Shown: positions 1-9,253 of the stretch, piece by piece | Numbering within the stretch: position 1 is the stretch's first letter | Layout of the letters: every line of letters starts with the position of its first letter | Origin: Herbaspirillum autotrophicum | GTDB taxonomy: Bacteria; Pseudomonadota; Gammaproteobacteria; Burkholderiales; Burkholderiaceae_D | DNA length: 64,000 bases | Reading direction: 5' to 3' | Assembly (NCBI RefSeq): GCF_001189915.1 | Contig: NZ_LFLS01000025.1 | Location: 23,072-87,071 of the forward strand | Program-made: the position numbers and the translations under genes | Notes under the pieces: generated by a model | What the model was told of the DNA's origin: nothing | The model's database searches: none | Seen by the model: the letters and a program-made list of their open reading frames with translations, nothing else

Positions 1-276
1 GGCGGCAAGGATGGCGGCCAGCAGCAACAGGCTGCTGCGTTCCTGCGTCCACAACATGGACGGCTGCACATGGCCGAGCCAGTCGACAATCCGGCCCATC
101 ATGGCAAACAGAATCGCTTCGAATGCGCCGATCATTGCGGTCAGGGCCGTCATGGCAAAAATATAGCCGCGCACGCCCTTGGTACAGGTCCAGATGAATT
201 GCATGAAGCCGCGTGGTGGCGGCAATGGTTTGTTATCGGGGTAGGGGTGAATCAGTTTTTCAAACAGGTGAAACAT
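1..276 (-). CDS. ABC exporter (fused membrane/ATPase), N-terminal part only
   Basis: Only the first 92 codons lie in the window and the gene runs off the left edge. The N-terminus reads MFHLFEKLIHPYPDNK, followed by a proline-rich turn, a hydrophobic segment at about residues 33-55 and the start of a second one at the edge. This is the layout of the first transmembrane helices of the multidrug/lipid exporter class of ABC half-transporters (MsbA-like), in which membrane and ATPase domains are fused. No ATPase motif is visible because that part is outside the window. It is divergent from the ABC gene at 509. Class assignment rests on the N-terminal pattern alone. Confidence 0.6.
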   Translation of the reverse strand, partial: MFHLFEKLIHPYPDNKPLPPPRGFMQFIWTCTKGVRGYIFAMTALTAMIGAFEAILFAMMGRIVDWLGHVQPSMLWTQERSSLLLLAAILAA

Positions 277-508
277 GCGATCTCCAGAAGATCGGCTTAA
301 TCCACGTCGGATAGACATGTGTTGGCCGACAATCATGGATTTTAACTGGTAATGGATTTTTTTGACGGCGCCGCCGGAGAATTGGGGACAGATACAACTT
401 TCTGATCGGGTTATAGTCCAAATGAGCACTGTTGTATTTCATCCGGGACAGGCGGAATCGCGCTTGAATGCCCGGCGGCAATTGTTGGCACAACGTAGAA
501 AGTGTTGA

Positions 509-2263
509 ATGAAAGTCCAGGCCAAAAACAATACCAACTGGCGCGCCGTCTGGCGTCTGATCAAACCGTTCTGGAGTTCGGAACAAAAATGGAAAGCGTG
601 GGGTTTGCTCACGGTCATCATTGCACTGGTGTTGGGCATGGTCTACATCAACGTGCGCATCACCAACTGGAACCGCGATCTGTACGACTCGCTGGAACAG
701 AAAAATTTCCCGGTCTTCAAGGCGCTGCTGTGGCAGTTCACCTATCTGGCATTCACGTATATCGTGGTCGCCATCTATCGCAGTTATCTGGTGCAGTCGC
801 TGCAATTTCGCTGGCGCGCCTGGATGACTGACAAGTATATGGCGACCTGGCTCGCCAACCAGGCTTACTACCGGATGGAACAAGGGCATATTGCCGATAA
901 CCCGGATCAGCGGATTGCCGAAGATTTGCGGGCGCTCACTTTCAACGCCCTGAGTCTGGTGCTGGGGTTCATTTCCAGCGCCGTCACGCTGGTGTCGTTC
1001 GTGGGCATCCTGTGGACCGTGAGCGGACCGGTGGCGTTTGCCCTGCTCGGCAAGCAATGGACGATTCCCGGTTACATGGTGTGGTTTGCGATTGCCTATG
1101 CATTCGTCGGGTCGTGGATTATCTGGTGGATCGGCAAACCGCTGGTGAAGCAGAACTTTGATCAGGAGCGCTTTGAAGCGAACTACCGTTTCGGTCTGAT
1201 ACGCGTGCGTGAACATGCCGAAGGCATCGCGTTCTATCGCGGTGAAGCGCAGGAACGCCGGCAACTGGGTACGCGCTTCGAAGATATCCGGCGCAACTGG
1301 TGGGACATCATGCACACCACCAAGCGACTCAATATTGCCGTCAATTTCTACGGTCAGTTTTCCATCATCTTTCCATTGCTGGTCAGTTCGCCGCGTTATT
1401 TCGCCGGCGTCATTTCACTCGGTGTCGTGATGCAGATTGCCAGTGCTTTCGGGCAAGTACAGGATGCCTTGTCGTGGTTTATCAATGCCTTTACCACGCT
1501 GGCAGACTGGAAGGCCAGCATCAACCGGCTGGCCGGTTTCAATCAGGCGGTGGAGCAGGCACAGCGGCAACCGAGCGACATCGTGGTGGAACGCGATAAT
1601 GTCAGTGCCATGCAGATTGAAAAACTGGATCTGGCGCTGCCCGATGGCAAGGTACTGACCAGCGGCCTGAGCGGCACCATCAATCGCGGTCAGCGGGTAT
1701 TGGTCAGCGGGCCATCGGGTTGCGGCAAATCGACCTTGTTCCGCGCGATTGCCGGCATCTGGCCCTATGGCAGCGGCGCCATCCGTATTCCGCAAGACAG
1801 CAAACTGATGTTTGTACCGCAGCTCAGTTATTTGCCGATCGGGACCTTGCGCGCAGCGGTCGCTTATCCCTCGGATGAGAAGGCTTACACCGATGAGGCA
1901 ATCGGGCACTATCTGGATTTGTGTCGTTTACCGCATCTCAAGGATTCGCTGGATACTGCGGCCAACTGGAGCAAGCGTTTGTCACCGGGCGAGCAGCAGC
2001 GGCTGGCGTTTGTGCGGGTCTTGCTGAGCCGGCCCGATGCGGTATTTCTCGATGAAGCCAGCAGCGCCATGGATGGTGAAACCGAAGACGTGTTGTACTC
2101 GCTGCTGTTGCAAGAATTGCCGGACGCCGCCGTGGTCAGCATTGCCCACCGTGAAACAGTGGCGCGCTACCATCAGGAGCGCTGGCATTTCTCGCGTGCA
2201 CCGGCAGCGGCGGCAGACGAGCCGCATCCGGCAGCCTTTGTTCTCAGCACTCAGTCGCTTTGA
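509..2263 (+). CDS. SbmA/BacA/YddA-type ABC transporter
   Basis: A 584-residue inner-membrane transporter with a fused ATPase, of the ABC_membrane_2 (YddA/SbmA/BacA) family. Several hydrophobic helices fill roughly residues 25-320, including a tryptophan-rich stretch. The ATPase follows: Walker A SGPSGCGKST near residue 405, an atypical signature LSPGEQQRLAF in place of LSGGQ near 495, Walker B AVFLDEAS, and the switch histidine in SIAHR. The serine-proline signature is usual for this family. Family members import peptides or export undefined substrates; the substrate here cannot be told. The 3' end overlaps the convergent MFS gene by 20 bp. Confidence 0.85.
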   Translation: MKVQAKNNTNWRAVWRLIKPFWSSEQKWKAWGLLTVIIALVLGMVYINVRITNWNRDLYDSLEQKNFPVFKALLWQFTYLAFTYIVVAIYRSYLVQSLQFRWRAWMTDKYMATWLANQAYYRMEQGHIADNPDQRIAEDLRALTFNALSLVLGFISSAVTLVSFVGILWTVSGPVAFALLGKQWTIPGYMVWFAIAYAFVGSWIIWWIGKPLVKQNFDQERFEANYRFGLIRVREHAEGIAFYRGEAQERRQLGTRFEDIRRNWWDIMHTTKRLNIAVNFYGQFSIIFPLLVSSPRYFAGVISLGVVMQIASAFGQVQDALSWFINAFTTLADWKASINRLAGFNQAVEQAQRQPSDIVVERDNVSAMQIEKLDLALPDGKVLTSGLSGTINRGQRVLVSGPSGCGKSTLFRAIAGIWPYGSGAIRIPQDSKLMFVPQLSYLPIGTLRAAVAYPSDEKAYTDEAIGHYLDLCRLPHLKDSLDTAANWSKRLSPGEQQRLAFVRVLLSRPDAVFLDEASSAMDGETEDVLYSLLLQELPDAAVVSIAHRETVARYHQERWHFSRAPAAAADEPHPAAFVLSTQSL

Positions 2264-3791
2264 TCGTTTGCATGGCATCGTCATCGGCATCGTCCTGCGC
2301 GGTATGAGGATGGCGCAGGACGCTCAGTGAAATCAACGCACCGATCAGGGTGACCAGCGCCAGTATCAGCAACGTTGCATGATAGGCATCGGCATACACG
2401 CCGACCAGCGCGGCATGGTTCATGACCAGTCCCGGCGGCAGTTGCGTCAGGTCGCCGCTGGCTACCCGGTTGGCGAGTTCACGCAAGGCACCGGCATCAG
2501 CGGGCGCGGCCAGTCGCGTGTGCAGCGATGACCAGCTGAAGGCGCTGACGATGGCGCCGGTAATGGCGATGGCAATCGCTTCGCCGGCAACGCGCATGGT
2601 GGTGAAAATACCGGTGGCCATGCCGGCGCGTTCCTTGGGCACCACGCTGACCGACAAATCATCCATCAAGCCCCACGGCAGACCGGCACCAAGACCGATC
2701 AGCAACAGTGGCCAGATGATGGCGTTGGTCTGGGTGCCGATGTCGATGGTCGACAGCCATAACAAGCCCACTGTTGCCAGCAACAGACCGATTCCCGCCA
2801 ACAGTCCGGCCGGGATTTTTTTTGCCAGCATGCTGGCGATCAATGGCACGAACATGATCGGTGCCGATAGTGGAATCATCATCAGTCCGGCACTGACTTC
2901 ATCGTAGCCTTCAATACCGACAAACTGGATCGGCAGCGTGATCAGCAACACCACGTAACAAAAGGCGGTGGCGATCGGCAGCGATTGCACGCCGACAAAA
3001 CGCGGATAGCGGAACAGCGACAAATCCAGCATGGGACGTGCAACCCGCAATTCAATCGTAATGAACAAGCCCAGCAATATCACGAAGCCGCCAAACAGCA
3101 AGATCACCGGGATGCTGCTCCAGCCACTTTGCGGTCCTTGCATGATGCCGCAGGTCAGCAGCAGCAGGGCCCCGGTGAAGGTCAGTGTGCCCGGCCAGTC
3201 GAGACCACCGGCATCCGGGTTGCGGGTTTCGCGCATGTGCGGCAGACCGAATATCAACACCAGTGCGCCCAGCACGACATCGGTGGCGAACACGGCGCGC
3301 CAGCCGAACCAGTCAATCAGATAGCCAGACCACAGCGGACCGAATGCCAGACCGACGCCGAAGGTAGTACCGAGCAAACTGAATGCGCGGGTACGCGCCT
3401 GACCTTCGAATTCCTGCGCCAGTGCAGCGGCACCGCCCGACATGGTGGCCGCGGCGGCGACACCTTGCACGGCCCGCAGCAGATTCAGCGTGAACAGGTT
3501 GGGCGCAAAACTCATCAGCAGCGAGGCCAGCGTGAACCAGATCACGCCGATACGGAATACGCGCTTGCGTCCCAGTTGATCCGCCAGGGCGCCGGCGGCC
3601 ATGACGCAACTACCGAAGGCCAGAATGAAAATATTGACGACCCAGTTGAGGGCTACGGTACTGCCGCCGAACGCGCGCGCAATGGCGGGCGTGGCGACGG
3701 CCGGACCGGTAAAGCTGAATGGCAGCATCAGCCCTGCCAGGCAGACGGCGGCCAGCACCAGTATTTTGTCGCGTGAAGTAGGTGGGGTCAT
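2244..3791 (-). CDS. DHA2-family MFS multidrug efflux transporter
   Basis: A 515-residue integral membrane protein with about 14 predicted helices, typical of the DHA2 (EmrB/QacA) drug:H+ antiporters. The loop 2-3 motif appears as GALADQLGRKRVF near residue 70, and an antiporter-type motif follows in the fifth helix region (FGVGLAFGPLWSGYL). The only good start is ATG at 3791. It is divergent from the TetR gene at 3980, the classical repressor/pump arrangement, so it is probably repressed by that protein and induced by a toxic compound. The substrate is unknown. It converges on and slightly overlaps the ABC gene on the left. Confidence 0.88.
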   Translation of the reverse strand: MTPPTSRDKILVLAAVCLAGLMLPFSFTGPAVATPAIARAFGGSTVALNWVVNIFILAFGSCVMAAGALADQLGRKRVFRIGVIWFTLASLLMSFAPNLFTLNLLRAVQGVAAAATMSGGAAALAQEFEGQARTRAFSLLGTTFGVGLAFGPLWSGYLIDWFGWRAVFATDVVLGALVLIFGLPHMRETRNPDAGGLDWPGTLTFTGALLLLTCGIMQGPQSGWSSIPVILLFGGFVILLGLFITIELRVARPMLDLSLFRYPRFVGVQSLPIATAFCYVVLLITLPIQFVGIEGYDEVSAGLMMIPLSAPIMFVPLIASMLAKKIPAGLLAGIGLLLATVGLLWLSTIDIGTQTNAIIWPLLLIGLGAGLPWGLMDDLSVSVVPKERAGMATGIFTTMRVAGEAIAIAITGAIVSAFSWSSLHTRLAAPADAGALRELANRVASGDLTQLPPGLVMNHAALVGVYADAYHATLLILALVTLIGALISLSVLRHPHTAQDDADDDAMQTIKATEC

Positions 3792-3903
3792 GATGAACTG
3801 CCAGCGGAAAGGTGAGCGGAAGACGCAATACGATGCATTGGTTGGCCGGACAGCAACGCCGCCGGACCGCGTAAATGAGTCATGAAATTTTAATTACGTA
3901 GTG

Positions 3904-3970
3904 ATCGATATAGAATACTCGTTCAGGCATAATAACGTTGTCAAGGGTTTTTATAGCAATCGATATAGAA
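3904..3970. promoter_or_regulatory. Candidate TetR operator: 12-bp direct repeat
   Basis: The 12-mer ATCGATATAGAA occurs exactly twice in the spacer between the MFS pump and its TetR regulator, at 3904-3915 and 3959-3970. The starts are 55 bp apart, roughly five helical turns. Each copy contains the palindrome ATCGAT. The second copy ends 9 bp before the regulator start codon. Position and repetition suggest operators controlling both divergent promoters. Binding is inferred, not shown. Confidence 0.55.
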
Positions 3971-3979
3971 AGAATCAAC

Positions 3980-4579
3980 ATGGCAGAACGCGGACGTCCA
4001 CGCAGCTTTGATCGCGAGCAAGCGCTGTTGAGCGCACAGGATCTGTTTAGTCGTCACGGTTATGAAGGCACTTCGCTGACCGATCTGACCTCGGCCATGG
4101 GAATTACGGCGCCCAGCCTGTACGCGGCGTTCGGCTGCAAGGAAGAGTTGTTCAAGGAAGTGATTCGTCACTATCAGACCAATGAAGGCAGTTTCAGCGC
4201 GGCAGCACTGAATGCCAACACCACCGCCCGGGTGGCAATCGAAAAGATGCTGAACGGCGCGGCGCAGAATCTGGGCGCTACCGGTGGCTGCCTGGTGGTA
4301 ACGGCCGCGACCAAATGCGGCGCCGCCAATGAAACGGTAGATGCCTTTCTGCAAGAGAACCGGATTGCCAAAACGGAAGAAATCAAAAGCCGTCTGTTGC
4401 GCGCGGTAGAGGAGGGTGAACTGGCCGCCGGTACCGATGTCCGTGGTCTGGCCACGTTTTACGGCACGGTATTGCAGGGCATGTCGATTCAGGCGCGCGA
4501 CGGTACTTCGCGCAAGGCGCTCAAGGCAGTGGCCGCCGCTGCCATGCTGGCGTGGCCGGTATCGGCGCCGCAACAGTGA
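3980..4579 (+). CDS. TetR/AcrR-family transcriptional regulator
   Basis: A 199-residue repressor. The N-terminus MAERGRPRSFDREQAL leads into a helix-turn-helix (about residues 10-55, with TSLTDLTSAMGITAPSLYAAFGCKEELF), the standard TetR DNA-binding domain. The rest is an alpha-helical ligand domain of the AefR/TetR_C type. The frame is open further upstream, but ATG 3980 starts where the family domain starts and the extension would read through the presumed operator. It probably represses the divergent MFS pump and itself through the repeats at 3904-3970. Confidence 0.87.
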   Translation: MAERGRPRSFDREQALLSAQDLFSRHGYEGTSLTDLTSAMGITAPSLYAAFGCKEELFKEVIRHYQTNEGSFSAAALNANTTARVAIEKMLNGAAQNLGATGGCLVVTAATKCGAANETVDAFLQENRIAKTEEIKSRLLRAVEEGELAAGTDVRGLATFYGTVLQGMSIQARDGTSRKALKAVAAAAMLAWPVSAPQQ

Positions 4580-4658
4580 GCCGACATACTTTTTTTGCAT
4601 AACCACCCGACAGCGCTTGTGCCAGAATGAAATCACTCTGACAAAAGGAAAGCGCAAC

Positions 4659-5507
4659 ATGACTGAACCCATCGTTTACCTCAACGGCGAACTGACTCCG
4701 GTGTCCGAAGCCAAGGTATCCGTACTGGATCGCGGCTTCATTTTCGGTGACGGCGTCTACGAAGTGATTCCCATGTATGACCGCAAACCGTTTCGCGGTG
4801 CGCAACATCTGGCACGCCTGTTTCGCAGTCAGGCCACGATCGGTATTCCAAATCCGCATAGCGCTGACGAATGGCTGGCATTGATTGACCGCGTGGTACG
4901 CGCCAATGACTTGCGCGACCAGATGATCTATATCCAGGTCACCCGTGGGGTTGCCAAACGCGCCCATGCATTTCCGAAGGACGTGACGCCAACCGTGTTC
5001 ATCATGACCAATGCCATGGTGCTGCCATCGGCAGAAGTACGCGCCGCCGGCGTGGCTTGCGTGACCATGGAAGACAAGCGCTGGCTGAATTGTCAGATCA
5101 AGGCCACGTCGCTGCTCGGCAATGTGCTGGCAGCGCAGCACGCCGCAGAAGAGGGCGTGACGGAAGCGATCCAGTTCCGCGATGGCTTCCTCAGTGAAGC
5201 ATCGTCATCCAACGTCTGGGTGGTCAAGAATGGCAAATTGCTGGCGCCACCGAAGGACAACCTGATTCTGGAAGGCATCCGCTACGGCCTGATCGAAGAA
5301 TTGTGCGCGGCCAAGGATATCCAGCTGGAGTCGCGTCGCATCACGCAGGAAGAGGTATTCGGTGCTGATGAATTGATGTTGTCGTCGGCCAGCAAGGAAA
5401 TCCTGCCGGTGGTCACGGTAGATGGCCGCACTATCGGCAACGGCAAACCGGGACCGGTGTGGGCCAGGCTGTATGCCGCGTATCAGGAAGCCAAAGCGGC
5501 GCTCTGA
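4659..5507 (+). CDS. dat: D-amino acid aminotransferase (class IV)
   Basis: A 282-residue PLP enzyme of fold type IV that interconverts D-amino acids and 2-oxo acids, for example D-alanine with 2-oxoglutarate. The N-terminal block VYLNGELTPVSEAKVSVLDRGFIFGDGVYE is the hallmark of this class (key residues DRGF and GDGVYE). The PLP lysine lies in QIKATSLLGN at about residue 145, and the EASSSNVW segment binds the cofactor phosphate. ATG 4659 follows an AAAGGAAA ribosome site. It precedes a DUF493 gene, as usual in Burkholderiales, where lipB-lipA normally follow directly. Confidence 0.88.
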   Translation: MTEPIVYLNGELTPVSEAKVSVLDRGFIFGDGVYEVIPMYDRKPFRGAQHLARLFRSQATIGIPNPHSADEWLALIDRVVRANDLRDQMIYIQVTRGVAKRAHAFPKDVTPTVFIMTNAMVLPSAEVRAAGVACVTMEDKRWLNCQIKATSLLGNVLAAQHAAEEGVTEAIQFRDGFLSEASSSNVWVVKNGKLLAPPKDNLILEGIRYGLIEELCAAKDIQLESRRITQEEVFGADELMLSSASKEILPVVTVDGRTIGNGKPGPVWARLYAAYQEAKAAL

Positions 5508-5609
5508 CAACGATGCGGATGTCTTGCCGCGCAGTAATGCGGACAAGGCATCCGGAACGAGGGCGGCGCATGGCGTAAAATGTCAGCATTCCATTCAAGG
5601 CCGCCTATC

Positions 5610-5882
5610 ATGACTATCCCCCCAGAAGAATCCCTGATCGAATACCCGAGCGATTTCCCTATCAAAGTGGTGGGGATCAAGCATGAACAATTTGAAGACC
5701 TGATCGTGGAAATGATCGTGCAGCACGATCCGACTTTCCACAATGGCAAGCTGGAAAAACGCCCGTCGTCGCAAGGCAATTACCTTTCATTGACGGTCAC
5801 GGTACGTGCTACCAGCCGTGAACAACTTGATAATCTTTATCGTGCGCTGTCTGCGCATGAAATGGTCAAGTTCGTGCTGTAA
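5610..5882 (+). CDS. ybeD: DUF493 (YbeD) family protein
   Basis: A 90-residue cytosolic protein of the YbeD/DUF493 family, a small ACT-like ferredoxin fold. The core reads YPSDFPIKVVGIKHEQFEDLI near the N-terminus and ends ALSAHEMVKFVL, the typical C-terminus. ATG 5610 is preferred over an in-frame ATG at 5580 because family members begin near here and AAGG lies upstream. The molecular function is not established, but the gene is classically found beside lipB. Here it is separated from lipB by about 3.4 kb. Confidence 0.85.
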   Translation: MTIPPEESLIEYPSDFPIKVVGIKHEQFEDLIVEMIVQHDPTFHNGKLEKRPSSQGNYLSLTVTVRATSREQLDNLYRALSAHEMVKFVL

Positions 5883-5888
5883 TCGCCG

Positions 5889-5913
5889 GGCGCTGCGCAA
5901 CAGCCGCAGCGCC
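5889..5913. terminator. Hairpin between ybeD and the MCP gene
   Basis: A perfect 9-bp GC-rich stem (GGCGCTGCG paired with CGCAGCGCC) encloses a 7-nt loop between two convergent genes. It is followed by GGTATTT rather than a strong U-run. A bidirectional terminator is the natural reading. Confidence 0.5.
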
Positions 5914-5933
5914 GGTATTTCTGCCCGGGCGAC

Positions 5934-7478
5934 TCAGCCGCGATTGAGCTTGAACACGCTGACAATCTGCGCCAGCCGGCTGGCCTGATCCTGCATTGAT
6001 TGCGCCGCCGCTGCGGCTTGTTCCACCAGCGCCGCATTTTGTTGCGTGCTCTCATCCATTTGCGTAATGGCCTGGCCGACCTCACTGATACCAGAGCTCT
6101 GCTCCTGACTGGCCGAGCTGATTTCAGCAACGATATCGGTCACGCGGCGCACGCTGTTGACCACTTCATCCATCGTGACTCCAGCCTGTTCCACCAGCTT
6201 GCTGCCATTGCCAACCTTTTCCACCGAATCATCAATCAGGGTCTTGATTTCCTTGGCCGCTGCCGCACTGCGTTGCGCCAGACTGCGCACTTCCGATGCC
6301 ACCACCGCAAAGCCGCGCCCCTGCTCACCGGCGCGGGCAGCTTCGACCGCAGCATTCAAGGCCAGAATGTTGGTCTGAAATGCGATGCCATCGATGACGC
6401 TGATGATGTCGACGATACGGCGCGAAGAGTCATTGATCGACTGCATGGTATCGACGACTTGTGCAACCACAGCGCCGCCCTGAGTGGCGACCGCCGACGC
6501 CGACACTGCCAGCTGGTTGGCCTGACGCGCATTATCGGCATTCTGTTTCACGGTCGAAGTCAGTTGCTCCATGGCCGATGCCGTTTCTTCCAGCGAACCG
6601 GCCTGTTGTTCGGTACGTGACGACAGATCCAGGTTGCCGCTGGCAATTTCGCTGGACGCGGTGCTGATGGTGTCGGTGCCGACGCGCACCTGCGTCACGA
6701 TTTTGAGCAGGTTGTCATTCATCGCCTTTAGCGCGGTCAGCAATTGCCCGGTTTCGTCCTTGCTGGTCGGCCCGAAGTCGGAACTGAGGTCGCCGTCGGC
6801 GACCGTTTTGGCAATGCTGACGGCCTGCGTCAGCGGGCGCGTGATGCCGATGGTCAGCAACCAGGCGAGGAAGCCGCCGAGCGCCAGTTCGATGACACCG
6901 AGACCGATCAGCATGGTGCGACTGGAGAGATATTTGTCATGCACGGCTGCGGCCGCAGCATTGATTTCGTTGCGTTTGGAATCGCGGAATTTGGCGACGA
7001 TACTGGTGTAAGCGGAAAATTGCGGTTGGAAATTGGTGTCTGCCAACTGTTTTGCTTCTGCCACGTTGCCGGCATCCTTGAGCTTGAAGATATCGCTGCG
7101 CGTTTTTTGATAGCGATCACGCACGGTATTGATTTCAAGCATGAGCGCCTTTTCTTCCTCCCGCGTCACGTTTTCTTCGATTCTTTTGCGAATCGGCGTG
7201 ATGCGTTTGCTTTCAGCCGCGATTTCTGACTGAAAGACTTTCTGCATCCTGGCGTCATCCAGATTGATGATCGCCAGCGTGCGGATGCCGCTCTCGCGGA
7301 TGACAGCCAGCCATTCGTTGGCATCGCGCTCATCGTTGAGCGACTCCGTCGTCATCAGTGTGACGGAAGTGTCGATTTTTTGCATTTGCCAGATACTGAT
7401 TCCCAGCATCAGCACCATCAGCATCAAAATAATGCAAAAGCCAATTCCCAGACGCACGCCGATTTTCATGTTTTTCAT
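5934..7478 (-). CDS. Methyl-accepting chemotaxis protein
   Basis: A 514-residue inner-membrane chemoreceptor. Starting at [16 protein letters not shown] it has a first transmembrane helix (about 7-30), a four-helix-bundle periplasmic ligand domain of the 4HB_MCP type, a second helix (about 185-210), a HAMP domain, and a long cytoplasmic coiled coil. The signalling tip reads [20 protein letters not shown], the near-invariant kinase-contact hairpin. ATG 7478 follows GGGGAA at good spacing, better than the in-frame ATG at 7493. The ligand is unknown. No other che gene is nearby. It lies between DUF493 and lipB, splitting a normally compact cluster. Confidence 0.92.
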   Translation of the reverse strand: MKNMKIGVRLGIGFCIILMLMVLMLGISIWQMQKIDTSVTLMTTESLNDERDANEWLAVIRESGIRTLAIINLDDARMQKVFQSEIAAESKRITPIRKRIEENVTREEEKALMLEINTVRDRYQKTRSDIFKLKDAGNVAEAKQLADTNFQPQFSAYTSIVAKFRDSKRNEINAAAAAVHDKYLSSRTMLIGLGVIELALGGFLAWLLTIGITRPLTQAVSIAKTVADGDLSSDFGPTSKDETGQLLTALKAMNDNLLKIVTQVRVGTDTISTASSEIASGNLDLSSRTEQQAGSLEETASAMEQLTSTVKQNADNARQANQLAVSASAVATQGGAVVAQVVDTMQSINDSSRRIVDIISVIDGIAFQTNILALNAAVEAARAGEQGRGFAVVASEVRSLAQRSAAAAKEIKTLIDDSVEKVGNGSKLVEQAGVTMDEVVNSVRRVTDIVAEISSASQEQSSGISEVGQAITQMDESTQQNAALVEQAAAAAQSMQDQASRLAQIVSVFKLNRG

Positions 7479-7663
7479 TATGTTCCCCTTCAATCAACAT
7501 CTCCGGGCTGTCCTCGTCTGAGTACGCGAGACGGGTTTCAACGCCGGCGATGGTTCCCCCTGTTGGTCTGTCCAACATAGAGGAAATTTATCGAAGGGAG
7601 TGGATGAACAGAGCGGCTTTTCAGAGCCAGCTTGAGGTTTGGGCCAACTGGCGGCGATGTGAC

Positions 7664-8578
7664 TCAGCCGGGCCAGCGACTATCAGATTTGAACTGGCTC
7701 ATTTCGGCCTTGATCCAGTTGCGAAAATGATGAATCTGCACCTTGTTGAGCGATTCCGGCATGCACACGAAATAGTAGGAAAAGTCACTTTTGACGGCAA
7801 TATCGAACAAGCGCACCAGATTGCCCGCAGCAATTTCCTGCCAGGCAATGGTGTGCCGGGTCAGCGCAATGCCGGTGCCATCAACAGCGGCCCGCACGGT
7901 CAACGATGAATCTTCGATGACCAGACCGCCGGCCGGCTCCGGCAAATCCAGTCCGGCAGCCTGAAACCACGGTTGCCAGGATTCGGCCGCATCCATGCGC
8001 AGTAAATTGCAGTCGTGCAATTGTTGCGGCGTTTGCGGCAGGCGGCCGCTACGATAATCCGGGCTGGCGACCGGATAGTAAAAGTCATCCAGCAGTTTCT
8101 CGGAAGCCAGCCCGGTATACCGGCCGCGACCGAAACGCAGGCCGACATCGATGAATTCTTGCGCCAGGTCACTTAACTGGCTGCTCGACTGCAATACGAC
8201 TTCGATGTCCGGATGCAAATTGATGAATTTCCACAAGCGCGGCGCTAGCCAGCGCGAGGCGAACGAGGGCGAGGCAGAAATCACCAGCCGTTTCTGCCGG
8301 CTCTGGATTTGCAGGGTTTCTGCAGCGATGGCAATGTCACTCAGCGACTTGCGGATCGTGGTGGCGAAACGCTGGCCAGCGTCAGTAATGGTAATGCGCT
8401 TGCCGTTGCGGGCAAACAACTGCACCCCCAGTTCTTCTTCCAGTGCGCGCACCTGATGGCTGATTGCGCCCGGCGTGACATGGATCTCATCGGCCGCGCG
8501 CGAAAAGCTCCCATACCGTGCCGCCGCCTCGAAGGCCCGCAGCGCAGCGAGTTGCGGCAATTTTCTGTAGTCAGCCAT
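7664..8578 (-). CDS. LysR-family regulator, GcvA-like
   Basis: A 304-residue LysR-type transcription factor. The N-terminal winged helix-turn-helix reads LPQLAALRAFEAAARYGSFSRAADEIHVTPGAISHQVRALEEELG (key residues F..AA..GSFS.AA..L..T..A.S.Q). The periplasmic-binding-protein-like effector domain extends to the C-terminus, with the RWLAPRLWKF block of the GcvA/AmpR subgroup. It is divergent from the DUF2917 gene at 8726, which it may control. No effector can be predicted from sequence. Confidence 0.88.
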   Translation of the reverse strand: MADYRKLPQLAALRAFEAAARYGSFSRAADEIHVTPGAISHQVRALEEELGVQLFARNGKRITITDAGQRFATTIRKSLSDIAIAAETLQIQSRQKRLVISASPSFASRWLAPRLWKFINLHPDIEVVLQSSSQLSDLAQEFIDVGLRFGRGRYTGLASEKLLDDFYYPVASPDYRSGRLPQTPQQLHDCNLLRMDAAESWQPWFQAAGLDLPEPAGGLVIEDSSLTVRAAVDGTGIALTRHTIAWQEIAAGNLVRLFDIAVKSDFSYYFVCMPESLNKVQIHHFRNWIKAEMSQFKSDSRWPG

Positions 8579-8672
8579 GGCTTGTGAGGAAAATTAGCAA
8601 GAATGAGGAATATATATCGTTTTGGATTGTTGTGACCGCTGACTAGAATAAACAGGCAAATCAGACACATAC

Positions 8673-8689
8673 GAGCAACGTGCTTGCTC
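8673..8689. promoter_or_regulatory. Inverted repeat between LysR and DUF2917 genes
   Basis: GAGCAA and TTGCTC form a perfect 6-bp inverted repeat around CGTGC, located 37 bp before the DUF2917 start and about 95 bp from the LysR start. It could be a regulator site in the divergent promoter region. No binding protein can be assigned. Confidence 0.35.
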
Positions 8690-8725
8690 AAATCCGCCCG
8701 CAGGGGCCTTCTAAGGAGCTTCGTC

Positions 8726-9055
8726 ATGCAAAAAGTATTCACAAGGAAGATGCTGCACATTGATGCCGGTCAGGCAATTTCATTATGGGAACGCAATATG
8801 GTGCGCCTGCAAGTGGTATCGGGGCGGGTCTGGATTACTGCCGAAGGCGTGGATGATGACTACTGGCTGAATCCCGGCGAGGAGATGGAGTTCAGCGGTG
8901 GCAAGCGCATCGTGGTGGAAACCGGCAACCGTCCCGGCAGCATTGCAGTCCAGCCCTTGCGTCCGCCATCCTTGCTCAATGCCATATTGAACGGGCACTG
9001 GTTGCAGAATGGCCGTACCCGTGGGCGATTTGCCAAGACTTCCCCTTGTTCGTGA
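8726..9055 (+). CDS. DUF2917 domain protein
   Basis: A 109-residue protein starting MQKVFTRKMLHIDAGQ after a clear AAGGAG site at 8713-8718. The core is rich in beta strands, with W.RNMVRLQVVSGRVWITAEG and the DDYWLNPGEEMEF block, the usual DUF2917 pattern. DUF2917 proteins are small, cupin-like and of unknown function, common in Burkholderiales and often beside a LysR-type regulator as here. No signal peptide or membrane segment is seen. An upstream in-frame start at 8684 exists but would skip the good ribosome site. Confidence 0.75.
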   Translation: MQKVFTRKMLHIDAGQAISLWERNMVRLQVVSGRVWITAEGVDDDYWLNPGEEMEFSGGKRIVVETGNRPGSIAVQPLRPPSLLNAILNGHWLQNGRTRGRFAKTSPCS

Positions 9056-9253
9056 CCGCCGCCGCCGAATGACCATGACTACCACCCGGATCTGCCCTCA
9101 ATAGTCAGTGCCGGATAACAACGTTGCATGCCATAAAAACAACAGTCGAGAGCGCCGATAGCAACTGTTCACTCCCATGCCAGCCATTGACGCAAGCAAA
9201 CGGGAATTTCCCGTACCAAACGCGAGTGCGCAGTTTTGGTTACACTTGGCGCT

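Noticed and set aside
260..1315. A 351-codon minus-strand frame opposite the SbmA-type gene
   Set aside because: It overlaps the antisense of a well-supported transporter and reads as shadow coding.
7494..7600. Possible cyclic di-GMP riboswitch in the leader of the chemoreceptor gene
   Set aside because: There is a short stem and GGGGGAACC-like sequence, but the conserved GEMM core elements could not be aligned.
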